DNA of 64,000 nt from Bacteroidota bacterium (GTDB lineage: Bacteria; Bacteroidota; Bacteroidia; 2-12-FULL-35-15), in the NCBI GenBank assembly GCA_025963725.1, contig JAOQAE010000002.1, positions 819,221-883,220 of the forward strand. The letters run 5' to 3'. Of the stretch, positions 46,928-54,355 are shown piece by piece (positions within the stretch are counted from its first letter, which is position 1; every line of letters starts with the position of its first letter). The notes below the pieces were generated by a model, which saw only the letters and a program-made list of their open reading frames with translations, had not been told where the DNA came from and ran no database searches. The translations under genes were made by a program, and so were the position numbers.

Positions 46928-48124
46928 TCAGTACTTCAGCTTTTCGAGGTCGGCGGCCGGCAAAAAGCTCAGGGCTGCATTTCCGGGGATGCCTCCCACC
47001 TTACATCCTTGGGAGAATTGCCACATGCACACATGATGCCTTACAGCTTCCGGCACGTCAAAAAGATTCATTCCGGCAGGAGCTTCTTTCCGGTAGGAAA
47101 CCATCCAATAAGCATGATCGTCAAAATCACCTTTTAGATATTTATTATAAAAACCGGCGGTGGTGCAGATCACTGGCTTTATACCGTATCTCGCCTCCAT
47201 CCGGCCCATAAATTTTTTCAGGCCCGAAACAAACTGCTCTCTGGAAACGGGAAGCGAGTCGCAGGTGCTGCAGGCATATTCAAGGTCTACTATAGGTTTG
47301 AAGTTGGTACTGTCAAGATGCACAAGGCTTCCGTAATTATCAGCCTGCAGCACAGGATCCTCACCCGCAACATATAAATGGTATGCCCCAAGAATAATAT
47401 CCGTGTTCTTTGCTTCCTGCCAGTTGCGCTCAAAATAAGGATCGGAAAGATCTTTTCCCTGCGTTGCTTTTATAATGAAGAACCTGAACGCAACCGGAAA
47501 GGAATCTGCATGCACAGCCTTCCAGTTTATGCTGTTTTGCCGGAAGGATACATCAACACCATAATATCCCGCCTGCTTATTCACTTTTATGATCTTAAGA
47601 TTCTTACGCGGCAGTAGTTTGTCGCTTTCGAGAGCGTTGATCACACGAAGCTGCGCAACGCTGATACCAAAGCGCTTTGCAATAGAGTACACCGTTTCGC
47701 CGCTTGCAACGGTGTAGTACTCATCCTTCAGGCCGAAACGCAGGGCCGATCCGGGGTCAAGGTCAAGCCGGCTTAAGAGCCAGGCATAATGGCTATCCCG
47801 GTTCCGCGGTATCCCTGCAGAATCTTCCGGGTACGAATGTCCGGCATATAGATAAGGAAGGTGATCCGCCTTAAAAGCCGGCAATTCTCCGAGAGGCTTC
47901 TTTAGCGGTTCCTTCCGCGCTACTTCTGCAGGAGCCCGGATTTCAGGGAAGGGCCTGCTCTTCATTTTCTGAATTGCCTGTGTGATAAAAGGCAACAAAT
48001 ACAATACAAGCAGCAGCAGGTTACTTACCAGGCCGATAACAATTAATCGCCTGATGCGATGGTAGATGATCTTTTTTTTGCCTTTTTTCTCCGGAGAAAA
48101 GGTGGCGGATACGCGTTGGTTCAT
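46928..48124 (-). CDS. Membrane-anchored LysM-GH25 muramidase
   Basis: In this 398-residue protein one N-terminal membrane helix (about residues 28-50, LIVIGLVSNLLLLVLYLLPF) is followed by a Pro-rich linker and a LysM peptidoglycan-binding domain (about 133-182, YTVASGETVYSIAKRFGI). A C-terminal glycoside hydrolase 25 domain (about 190-395) follows. YGVDVSFRQNSINW opens the barrel with the conserved Asp, and PIVDLEY supplies the catalytic DxE. It is expected to cut the MurNAc-GlcNAc bond of peptidoglycan from the periplasmic side. It lies upstream of and divergent from the DUF2589 cluster. Confidence 0.9.
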   Translation of the reverse strand: MNQRVSATFSPEKKGKKKIIYHRIRRLIVIGLVSNLLLLVLYLLPFITQAIQKMKSRPFPEIRAPAEVARKEPLKKPLGELPAFKADHLPYLYAGHSYPEDSAGIPRNRDSHYAWLLSRLDLDPGSALRFGLKDEYYTVASGETVYSIAKRFGISVAQLRVINALESDKLLPRKNLKIIKVNKQAGYYGVDVSFRQNSINWKAVHADSFPVAFRFFIIKATQGKDLSDPYFERNWQEAKNTDIILGAYHLYVAGEDPVLQADNYGSLVHLDSTNFKPIVDLEYACSTCDSLPVSREQFVSGLKKFMGRMEARYGIKPVICTTAGFYNKYLKGDFDDHAYWMVSYRKEAPAGMNLFDVPEAVRHHVCMWQFSQGCKVGGIPGNAALSFLPAADLEKLKY

Positions 48125-48161
48125 GGTTCTGAAATATATGGCCGGTGGCCAGGTTTAAAGT

Positions 48162-48521
48162 TTACTGGTCTTTTTCACTGCGCTTTACAAGAATATACTG
48201 ATCCTTCCCTATGAGATGGTAGCCATAGTCGTAGCAGAAATAATAATTATCCCCTTTACGGCTCTTATGTATATTGGTAAAGTAATGGAAATTAAATCCG
48301 CGCTGCAGGAGCTTTTCTTTTGTAGTTTTAATGGATGCCGCCGGCACCAGCTCTTCGAGGATCTTCCGGTTCCTTCTCAGCATAGTGTTCACCACCCTTA
48401 CATAGTTATTGGTGATGCTGTTGATTTTGTTGTTGTAACTGTTTCTGCAGATGTCTGAACAAAACTTCTTATCAGTTCTGCCAATAATCTTCTCCTCGCA
48501 TTCTAAGCACTTTTTAGTCAT
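48162..48521 (-). CDS. Small zinc-finger protein (CxxC...CSDxCR type)
   Basis: The 119-residue protein starts with a treble-clef-like zinc finger: CLEC at residues 5-8, then KKFCSDICRNSYNN at 18-31. A helical middle and a C-terminal YFCYDYGYHLIGKDQYILVKR strand pair follow. Small proteins with this start (KKFCSDxCRNxYNN) recur in Bacteroidota genomes without assigned function. The finger suggests nucleic acid or protein binding. It diverges from the DUF2589 cluster, 268 bases away. Confidence 0.72.
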   Translation of the reverse strand: MTKKCLECEEKIIGRTDKKFCSDICRNSYNNKINSITNNYVRVVNTMLRRNRKILEELVPAASIKTTKEKLLQRGFNFHYFTNIHKSRKGDNYYFCYDYGYHLIGKDQYILVKRSEKDQ

Positions 48522-48714
48522 TGCGTTAATGTTTAAAAATTAATAAAATATTATTTTATTACTTAATGAACATTGCGGAGTAGGCTATTCATTCAGCCAA
48601 AAATAAAAAAAATTGAAAGCCTACTCATTTGTAGTCAATTACAAGCGTTTACAAACGACTATATACAGGTACAAGTGTTTATTACCCGGCTGCTCCAAAT
48701 TCTTTCCCTCATCA

Positions 48715-48744
48715 TTGCACCGTCAAACAGCGCGCTTAGTTTTA
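48715..48744 (+). promoter_or_regulatory. Candidate promoter of the DUF2589 cluster
   Basis: TTG (48715-48717) and TAGTTTTA (48737-48744, seven of eight matches to TAnnTTTG) are 19 bases apart and 45 bases before the first DUF2589 gene. Spacing matches the phylum consensus. Confidence 0.42.
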
Positions 48745-48789
48745 GACATCAACGAATCAGTATTAATCAAACACAAACAAAAAAAACAC

Positions 48790-49479
48790 ATGAATGAACT
48801 AGTATCAATGGCCCAGGCTTTTTCCGGGCTGCCGATGGACTCCCTGATCGGAGGTCCTCTTAATGCCGCCGCCGCTGCCAATCAGGGTATGGCGATCGCT
48901 CAGACAAAATTTTTATTCGACACCTGCTTTACTTCAGACGGCGGTAAAGGTGCGGATAAAGTAATGGCACCTATCATGATCAACATGGTATTAACACGGG
49001 GGGTATTGACTCCAGCACTGTTTGACAGTGCAACCGGAAAATCAACAGAAGCATCGATCAGTTCGGTTGACACTAAATTCAACCTGCCGTTATTAACGAT
49101 CATTCCATTGAATTCACTGGCCGTTGAAACTGTTGATATCACTTTCGAAATGGAAGTAAAATCGGCCTACGGAGAATCGGCGAATTCATCAAGTGAAACA
49201 AACAATAAAATGGAAGGCGGCTTTGAAGCTTCTTTTGGTTTTGGTCCGTTCAAAGCAACTGTTCATGGAAATGTGAGCTCATCGTCCACTTTCAAATCCG
49301 ACAAAAACACACATTACGACAAAAGCAACTCTGCTAAATACACAGTGAATGTTCATGCCGGACAGCTCCCATTGCCAAGAGGTATCAATGTAATCATCGA
49401 AGCATTTGCAGGCGCTATCCAACCGATCCAAATGCCTACCCAGCAGGTAGCAAGCGGCGGCGGCGGAAAAAATAAATAA
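48790..49479 (+). CDS. DUF2589 protein 1 (full length)
   Basis: The 229-residue protein starts at ATG 48790; the frame extends further upstream but that part is noncoding in appearance. DUF2589 layout is clear: an N-terminal helix with LIGGPLNAAAAANQGMAIAQ, a beta-rich core with LPLLTIIPLNSLAVETVDITFEMEV, a low-complexity Ser/Lys loop, and a closing VNVHAGQLPLPRGINVIIEAF. A Gly-rich tail (GGGGKNK) ends it. No signal peptide or membrane helix is seen, so it is probably cytoplasmic. The family has no known function. A terminator directly after this gene separates it from its paralogues. Confidence 0.82.
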   Translation: MNELVSMAQAFSGLPMDSLIGGPLNAAAAANQGMAIAQTKFLFDTCFTSDGGKGADKVMAPIMINMVLTRGVLTPALFDSATGKSTEASISSVDTKFNLPLLTIIPLNSLAVETVDITFEMEVKSAYGESANSSSETNNKMEGGFEASFGFGPFKATVHGNVSSSSTFKSDKNTHYDKSNSAKYTVNVHAGQLPLPRGINVIIEAFAGAIQPIQMPTQQVASGGGGKNK

Positions 49480-49511
49480 TGTAATATTTCCGCTTTTTAA
49501 TTGATCCTGTG

Positions 49512-49546
49512 AAGAAGCAGGCTTCAACTGGAGCCTGCTTCTTTTT
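49512..49546 (+). terminator. Terminator or attenuator after the first DUF2589 gene
   Basis: AAGAAGCAGGCT (49512-49523) pairs perfectly with AGCCTGCTTCTT (49532-49543) around an eight-base loop, followed by more T. It lies between two co-directional paralogues, so it likely makes the first gene more abundant than the rest. Confidence 0.88.
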
Positions 49547-49568
49547 ATAAATTCTCAGATAACAACCC

Positions 49569-50180
49569 ATGGCTGATACAACCAATTCAGAGTCGCAAGG
49601 TTCTGCCTTCAAACCGAACTTTAGCTCGGAATTAAATATTGAATCGCTGATAAGCGCTCCGCTTATTGCGGCCTCCAAAGCCAACGTGGCCATGGTCACA
49701 GGCCAGGCGCGCTTTTTACTGGAGTACTGCTTTGAAAAGAATGAAAAAACGAATACACACGAGCCGAAAATGATTACCATGTCGCTTTCCAAAGGGATCA
49801 TCAATAGCTCTAAAAACCCCGGCGATGCAGATTATATCCGCCTGGAAACAATAAATTTCACATTACCGCTCCTTTGTATTATCCCGCTGAGCTCCATTGC
49901 AGTTGATAAGGTGACCATCGATTTTGATATGGAAATCACCTCCGTAACTTCCTATGAATCGGAAAGCGGCATCCTGGAAAAGCGGGCAATCCTGAATGGA
50001 AAGATCAGCAACAGCAGCCAGGAAAATACCGACTCGAGCAAGAACCAATATAAAAGCCAGTCGTCCAGTAAGCTCAAGGTCAATGTAAATGCCGGCCCCC
50101 TGCCGCTTCCATTAGGTATTTTAACAATACTGGATATGTACAACAAAGCCATTCAGCCAAGTCCTGTTGAAAAAAAATAA
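49569..50180 (+). CDS. DUF2589 protein 2 (full length)
   Basis: The 203-residue paralogue of the preceding gene has the same order of elements: LISAPLIAASKANVAMVTGQARFLLEYCF at the start, LPLLCIIPLSSIAVDKVTIDFDMEI in the core, a Ser/Gln-rich loop, and a closing VNVNAGPLPLPLGILTILDMYNKAIQP. It is cytoplasmic by sequence, with no known function. The matching P-L-P-x-G-I plus helix ending I-Q-P recurs in the two shortened paralogues downstream. It is the first gene of the second transcription unit, with a 22-base gap to the zinc-ribbon gene. Confidence 0.82.
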   Translation: MADTTNSESQGSAFKPNFSSELNIESLISAPLIAASKANVAMVTGQARFLLEYCFEKNEKTNTHEPKMITMSLSKGIINSSKNPGDADYIRLETINFTLPLLCIIPLSSIAVDKVTIDFDMEITSVTSYESESGILEKRAILNGKISNSSQENTDSSKNQYKSQSSSKLKVNVNAGPLPLPLGILTILDMYNKAIQPSPVEKK

Positions 50181-50202
50181 GTATGTAACAAAAAAAATAG
50201 CT

Positions 50203-50400
50203 ATGATAAATAAAGATCAGAGTATTCCGTGCCCGGTATGTCAGACCAAAATTCCGTTTGACACGCATCAATTATTAACAGGTGTTCAGTTCTCGTGCTC
50301 CAATTGCAGCGCTGCTATCGGACTTTCGACCGAAAGCAAAAAGCTCGTGGAAGAGACGATGGTAAAGCTGGAGGATTTAAAAACAAAAAAGGTCAGGTAA
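50203..50400 (+). CDS. Small zinc-ribbon protein
   Basis: This 65-residue product starts at ATG 50203; an upstream TTG in the same frame overlaps the spacer and is unlikely. Two Cys pairs, CPVC at residues 9-12 and CSNC near 31-34, separated by about 18 residues, form a classic zinc ribbon like those of transcription factors and adapter proteins. The rest is a short Lys/Glu-rich helix. It sits between DUF2589 genes, so it may be a partner or regulator of that set. Confidence 0.72.
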   Translation: MINKDQSIPCPVCQTKIPFDTHQLLTGVQFSCSNCSAAIGLSTESKKLVEETMVKLEDLKTKKVR

Positions 50401-50429
50401 GTACTCGTACTCCTTAAAAAAATACAGAA

Positions 50430-50780
50430 ATGGGAAATTTGCTTTCATTTATTAAAAAAATTCAGCTGTCCTGGAGAAAAGATGCTGAGCCTAAAAAGAA
50501 AGCATTTGTCTTTTTAAAGAAGTTCCGCAGGCGGCAAAAGAAAAGTCCTGCAAAAAACCGGCAGGACCTTACTGTCTTTTACAGTGAACAATTGCTGCTC
50601 TATGAACTTCAAACCCAGTTTCCTGTTAAAAAAAATTCATCCATTTCCGTCCCCGCAAATTTCCAGCATAATTTACCGGGCTTCACACTTAATATATGTG
50701 AAAAGGAAAGGCCTTTACCACATGGTATGGCCAAGATGCTCGACCTGTGCAAAAACTCAATACAACCCACTTCAATTTAA
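50430..50780 (+). CDS. Shortened DUF2589 paralogue (C-terminal part only)
   Basis: In this 116-residue protein the first half is highly basic (KKFRRRQKKSPAKNRQ), with no family similarity. The second half keeps only the DUF2589 C-terminal element: FTLNICEKERPLPHGMAKMLDLCKNSIQP, parallel to VNAGPLPLPLGILTILDMYNKAIQP in the gene upstream. The beta core with the LxVPLLTIVP strand is missing. It could be a degraded copy, but the frame is intact and the spacing to its neighbours (29 and 7 bases) is tight, so it is probably expressed. A nucleic-acid or membrane contact through the basic half is possible. Confidence 0.65.
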   Translation: MGNLLSFIKKIQLSWRKDAEPKKKAFVFLKKFRRRQKKSPAKNRQDLTVFYSEQLLLYELQTQFPVKKNSSISVPANFQHNLPGFTLNICEKERPLPHGMAKMLDLCKNSIQPTSI

Positions 50781-50787
50781 CTAAACT

Positions 50788-51288
50788 ATGATCAGCTTTA
50801 AATCATTTGTCAATGCCGTCCATGACGCAATAATGAACGCCAGCGATTCATTAATGGATAAAAATGAAGGGTTACTCGATAAGTATTTTGAGGAAACTGA
50901 AACAATTATTGAAGGAGCCGGCGCAAAGAGCAATATCCGAAAAAGAACACTTGTCCCGAAAACCGTTACGCTCGACTATCCCAGCCTTCAGCCGGATGGT
51001 TCGGTTAAAACAACCCATGTACAGGTTCCCTTAATCACACTTGTTCCAATTTCCTCCTCACAAATAGAGAAAGCAACATTAACCGCCGATTTTGAAATGG
51101 AAATTATTGATAATGTTTTGCAATTACATTTTACAAACGGAAGTAAAAGTCCGAACGGTAATTTTTTCAAACGATCCAAAACAAACCGCGGGACGCTGGA
51201 AATTGTTCTCTCACCGCAGCAGTCAACGGACGGCCTGAAGCTGGTGATCGAAGGATATGAAGCGATATTGAAAAGGCAGATCTCGTAA
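50788..51288 (+). CDS. DUF2589-related protein (core only)
   Basis: The 166-residue protein contains the core strand pair VPLITLVPISSSQIEKATLTADFEMEII and a diverged C-terminal element (LEIVLSPQQSTDGLKLVIEGYEAILK). The N-terminal helix is different from the full-length copies (MDKNEGLLDKYFEETET). The long Ser-rich loop is absent. It is thus an intermediate form in a series of full-length, core-only and C-terminal-only copies. It starts seven bases after the preceding gene, so it is co-translated with it. Function unknown. Confidence 0.7.
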   Translation: MISFKSFVNAVHDAIMNASDSLMDKNEGLLDKYFEETETIIEGAGAKSNIRKRTLVPKTVTLDYPSLQPDGSVKTTHVQVPLITLVPISSSQIEKATLTADFEMEIIDNVLQLHFTNGSKSPNGNFFKRSKTNRGTLEIVLSPQQSTDGLKLVIEGYEAILKRQIS

Positions 51289-51310
51289 TAAATTAAAACA
51301 ACACTGAACG

Positions 51311-51811
51311 ATGTCAAAAAAAGAAGCAGAAACATTTATCATCTGGGGCCGGCACTGGCACGGCTACGTATGGATCAAGAATGATATCCAAAAGCGCGAC
51401 GAGCTGATCGCACATGTAAATACGGATTTAAACCCGATTGGGTTCAAGCTTGGACGCGGTTGGCAAACGTATGATCCGGTGATCCGGCGAAAAGGACGGC
51501 CGAGCTCTTATAAGCAGATCGCCGAATGGGCGCACGGGCAGGATAATAAAGGCAGGGAACTGGCGCAGCTCTTTCTGAACTGGGCCACGGATACCAAGAC
51601 CACTTTAAAGGACCTGCCGATCCAGCTGCTTGATCTGGCTATCATCACACATCTTGCAGAAGTAGGGCGGGGCTATTCATCTGCTTTATCAGACGAGCTT
51701 TACCCATGGCTGGAAAAGATCGTTGCCGGGGAGAAGACCTGGGGAAATTACAATGATTTTTCTCCGTCATTAAAGAGCGCTGAAGATATGCGCCAGGAAT
51801 GGGAAGAATAA
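51311..51811 (+). CDS. Orphan protein A of the DUF2589 cluster
   Basis: The 166-residue soluble protein starts with a beta region rich in Trp and His (FIIWGRHWHGYVWIKND), has a basic middle (IRRKGRPSSYKQIAEWAHGQDNKG) and ends in helices. No motif is recognised and there is no signal peptide or membrane helix. Conserved-looking aromatic residues and the operon position 22 bases after a DUF2589 gene suggest a real product that works with that set. I could not assign a family. Confidence 0.62.
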   Translation: MSKKEAETFIIWGRHWHGYVWIKNDIQKRDELIAHVNTDLNPIGFKLGRGWQTYDPVIRRKGRPSSYKQIAEWAHGQDNKGRELAQLFLNWATDTKTTLKDLPIQLLDLAIITHLAEVGRGYSSALSDELYPWLEKIVAGEKTWGNYNDFSPSLKSAEDMRQEWEE

Positions 51812-51863
51812 ATATATATATTAAAATAATACCGGATAAAACAACCCATTAACCAGAAACGTT

Positions 51864-52532
51864 ATGCCTGTAGATTGTATTGAAGAAGCTGTATTAGACA
51901 AAAATAAAGAAGCTGTAAAAGCAGATGTGGACAAAGCGATGAGAAAAATTCAGAGCAAAGTACGTGTATGTGCAGAAGCTTCACGTGAGCTGGCTGATCT
52001 GTTAAAAAAATCAGGAAGAGACTGGATGGTGTATGCGCCGTTTGCAAGCTGGTGGCACGAAGGTATGCTGGGCCTGCTTTCCAAATGGGACGAAAGCTGG
52101 AAGTTAGAGGACAGTGCAGGCCTTCTTATGGATATAAGCCTCCATTTCAACAAATTTGCCAAAGCAGGAAAAGAAAGAGCACTTTTAATGAACAGTGTCA
52201 TGGAAGAATCCCGCACGCCGCAGCAAGTCATAAATAAAAACAGCCAGTGGGCAAAAGATCTGCCTGAAGGAACCAAAACCCAATCCGGTGTTTCAGCTTC
52301 CACCGCCAGTGTATTAATCTTATTGGAGCGCCTCGGCATAGATGCCCCCCAGGAGATCGAAGCAATAGTAAACAGCCTCATTTACTATTGGAAAGATTCC
52401 TGGATCAAACAATTCACAAAACAGTATCATACAGCAGCTGAAGTATGGGCTGTATATACCTCTTATCTTTTAAAACATACAAAATCCCCACCGCCACCGC
52501 CATCCCCACCTAAACTGAAGGCAAAACTCTGA
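51864..52532 (+). CDS. Orphan helical protein B with proline-rich tail
   Basis: The 222-residue protein is mostly helical. A charged N-terminal helix (NKEAVKADVDKAMRKIQSKVRV) is followed by several amphipathic helices including LMDISLHFNKFAKAGKERALLMNSV. The C-terminus is a PPPPPSPP tract followed by a basic end. There is no signal peptide. The proline tail often marks protein-protein binding. It follows orphan A by 52 bases and is ended by a strong hairpin terminator at 52576. Function unknown. Confidence 0.62.
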   Translation: MPVDCIEEAVLDKNKEAVKADVDKAMRKIQSKVRVCAEASRELADLLKKSGRDWMVYAPFASWWHEGMLGLLSKWDESWKLEDSAGLLMDISLHFNKFAKAGKERALLMNSVMEESRTPQQVINKNSQWAKDLPEGTKTQSGVSASTASVLILLERLGIDAPQEIEAIVNSLIYYWKDSWIKQFTKQYHTAAEVWAVYTSYLLKHTKSPPPPPSPPKLKAKL

Positions 52533-52575
52533 TCGGTCATTTTTAATAGATTGCATTACACTTTAGAAAATACAG

Positions 52576-52610
52576 TGAAGGCTGTTTTGAAAACACTGCC
52601 TTCATTTTTA
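52576..52610 (+). terminator. Terminator closing the second DUF2589-cluster unit
   Basis: TGAAGGC (52576-52582) and GCCTTCA (52598-52604) form the base, with an inner TGTTTT/AAAACA stem and a T-run after. It lies in the 102-base gap before the CheD-like gene, which argues that the next gene begins at ATG 52635 and not at the upstream TTG. Confidence 0.88.
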
Positions 52611-52634
52611 TATCATAATAATAACTTAAACAAC

Positions 52635-53108
52635 ATGCCTATAAACTTAGCTTCAAACGGCCGCATAGGTCGCGGTAAATGGATGGGAAGCGATCCTGCT
52701 GAAATCAATTATCCGGGAGTTGATACCTGCATAACTGTAACCTGCCGGTTAGGCAGGCATATTGTGGGAGCACATCTTTATTATGGGAATTCCGACCAGG
52801 ATACTCGGGATGACCTCGCATTGTTTGCTGCACAAGCCCTGGGTCCACTGGATATATACATCGTTGGCAATCTTAACAGCTGGAAGCTCCCAAGGGCTTT
52901 CCGTAAGGAGCTTCTATTTGCCGATGGCAATGGCGGCACCTTGTTTGCGGCCATCAGAGAGGCGCTCAGGTACGCCGGTGTGATTAATTGTTACCAGGTA
53001 ACAGGCAATCTACAGGCTTCCCTTGCAGATGGGACCCTGACGATGGCCCAACAGACAGGCGAAAACCGGTACAGTGTGATTTTAGATTATATGGAGAACC
53101 GGATGTAA
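52635..53108 (+). CDS. CheD/CNF-like fold protein 1
   Basis: The 157-residue cytoplasmic protein starts at ATG 52635, after the terminator. GVDTCITVTCRLGRHIVGAHLYYGN puts C32 and H47 15 residues apart, in the strand-turn-strand arrangement that holds the catalytic Cys and His of CheD-type and CNF1-type glutamine deamidases. A later helix and LQASLADGTLTM strand fit the remainder of such a fold. CheD's essential Thr six residues before the Cys is a Tyr here. The next gene is a clearer version, so both may derive from one duplication. Deamidase activity is an inference only. Confidence 0.5.
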   Translation: MPINLASNGRIGRGKWMGSDPAEINYPGVDTCITVTCRLGRHIVGAHLYYGNSDQDTRDDLALFAAQALGPLDIYIVGNLNSWKLPRAFRKELLFADGNGGTLFAAIREALRYAGVINCYQVTGNLQASLADGTLTMAQQTGENRYSVILDYMENRM

Positions 53109-53165
53109 AAACGGAGTATTAATTGAGTTCTTTCAGACAGTAATACTAACATAAAAAATACCCGC

Positions 53166-53762
53166 ATGGCATTATCCATACAAGAATCAAACCCCGAAAA
53201 ACATGCTCATCTTATTTCCCAGAGATTTGGAATTTTTTCAGATGGCCCTGCAATAGGAACAACTAATTTAATCAACTGCATGGGTATTATCATTCATAAT
53301 AATATGGGAGAGATGGGCATTTTAGCTCATATAGAAGCGCGGACAGATGAAAATACATATCTGAAAAGCATCCAGACATCATTACAAATAATGGTTGAAA
53401 CTTTAAAAAGTAAGGGAAAAGTAGGAACGGTGTCTGTTGTACTTATGGGAAATATGTCAAACAGATCCAGAGAAGCTGAATCTCTCCATAACCAGGAATT
53501 GGAAAAAATCATTTACAGATCCTTTAGTCTTTGCCAGCTTAACAAATTTAATCTTTATGATATGCGGGGTGGAATTGGTGGTATCGGTGCAGGAAAAAAA
53601 ATTTCCGGAAACTTTAGCACCTGCCTTTATGAACCGAAAGAAAATAAGCTCTGGGTTTGGGTTGGTGGTATCAAAGACATCAAAACATCGGCTTCCTCAT
53701 CATCTTCTTCATCTTCCTTGGCATCATCCGCAGGCCCAGTAACGGAATTTAAGATCCAATAA
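53166..53762 (+). CDS. CheD/CNF-like fold protein 2 with serine-rich linker
   Basis: In this 198-residue protein TTNLINCMGIIIHNNMGEMGILAHIEA places T32, C38 and H55 at offsets -6, 0 and +17. As I recall, these offsets equal those of Thr21, Cys27 and His44 in Thermotoga CheD. Further along, YDMRGGIGGIGAG and CLYEPKENKLWVWV parallel the DxGG loop and the final strands of CheD. The C-terminus is a run of Ser (about 175-187) before VTEFKIQ. No chemotaxis gene is nearby, so its substrate, if active, would be something else. It closes the plus-strand cluster. Confidence is moderate for fold, low for activity. Confidence 0.55.
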   Translation: MALSIQESNPEKHAHLISQRFGIFSDGPAIGTTNLINCMGIIIHNNMGEMGILAHIEARTDENTYLKSIQTSLQIMVETLKSKGKVGTVSVVLMGNMSNRSREAESLHNQELEKIIYRSFSLCQLNKFNLYDMRGGIGGIGAGKKISGNFSTCLYEPKENKLWVWVGGIKDIKTSASSSSSSSSLASSAGPVTEFKIQ

Positions 53763-53776
53763 GAACCTGATATTTT

Positions 53777-53823
53777 TTCGCACTTTCTAACCCTATGAGT
53801 CCGCTCAGGGTGACACATGCGAA
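53777..53823. repeat. Compound palindrome, REP-like
   Basis: Outer arms TTCGCA (53777-53782) and TGCGAA (53818-53823) enclose an inner stem ACCCT (53790-53794)/AGGGT (53807-53811) with GAG/CTC inside. Read on the minus strand the core is gtcaccctgagcggactcatagggt, close to dispersed REP-type repeats found in many genomes. No T-run follows in the useful direction for a terminator. Confidence 0.5.
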
Positions 53824-53893
53824 TGTTATTCCGGCATCGCACCGAACGGTTCCGACGGTTATTGGAAGAAGATGCGAAAAGCGGACTAACGTC

Positions 53894-54292
53894 CTACACT
53901 CCTTTTACCTCAATAAAAATTTTCCCCATTTTTGCAGCGCTTTCGATCTTGCTGAACAATGCATTAAACGCAACTACACTTTGTGTTACCGAGCTTTCGG
54001 TTTTTCCTTTGCCAGGCAGAATGCAGCCTTCGGTGTCAGCAGCGGTGTTTCCGGGATGGATCCTGATCCCTTCATAGCCGGGAACATTCAGCAATAAAGG
54101 CAGCTGTCTTTTAAACCTGTCTGAAAACGTAACCACCACTTCATAAATACCGCGCGGTATGGCCGTAACACCGTGAATTTTTTCAGGCCGCTCTATATCT
54201 TCGCAGGTATAGCATTCAAATATATTGTCTACATACAGTTCCCCGATCACACAATCGGCAGCGGGGTATTTTCTGATTAACTTAAGGTTCAT
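53894..54292 (-). CDS. DUF5675 family protein
   Basis: The 132-residue protein begins MNLKLIRKY and has the family core CYTCEDIERPEKIHGVTAIPRGIYEVVVTFS and GIRIHPGNTAADTEGCILPG. The His-Gly-x-(A)-DTEGCI segment is the most conserved part. The fold resembles L,D-transpeptidase/lysis-associated domains, and members are frequent in phages and secretion loci, where a cell-wall role is suspected but unproven. There is no signal peptide. It converges with the last CheD-like gene. Confidence 0.8.
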   Translation of the reverse strand: MNLKLIRKYPAADCVIGELYVDNIFECYTCEDIERPEKIHGVTAIPRGIYEVVVTFSDRFKRQLPLLLNVPGYEGIRIHPGNTAADTEGCILPGKGKTESSVTQSVVAFNALFSKIESAAKMGKIFIEVKGV

Positions 54293-54355
54293 AATCCTGG
54301 TCTTTTTTAATTAAATAATATAAATTTTTCTGTCCGTTTATTTGCCTGCCTGGCC

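Noticed and set aside
52551-52634. Upstream TTG start for the first CheD-like gene
   Set aside because: This segment contains a strong terminator hairpin, so it is untranslated spacer.
48790-53762. DUF2589 cluster as a contractile injection system
   Set aside because: No sheath, tube, baseplate, spike or ClpV-like ATPase genes are in the window.
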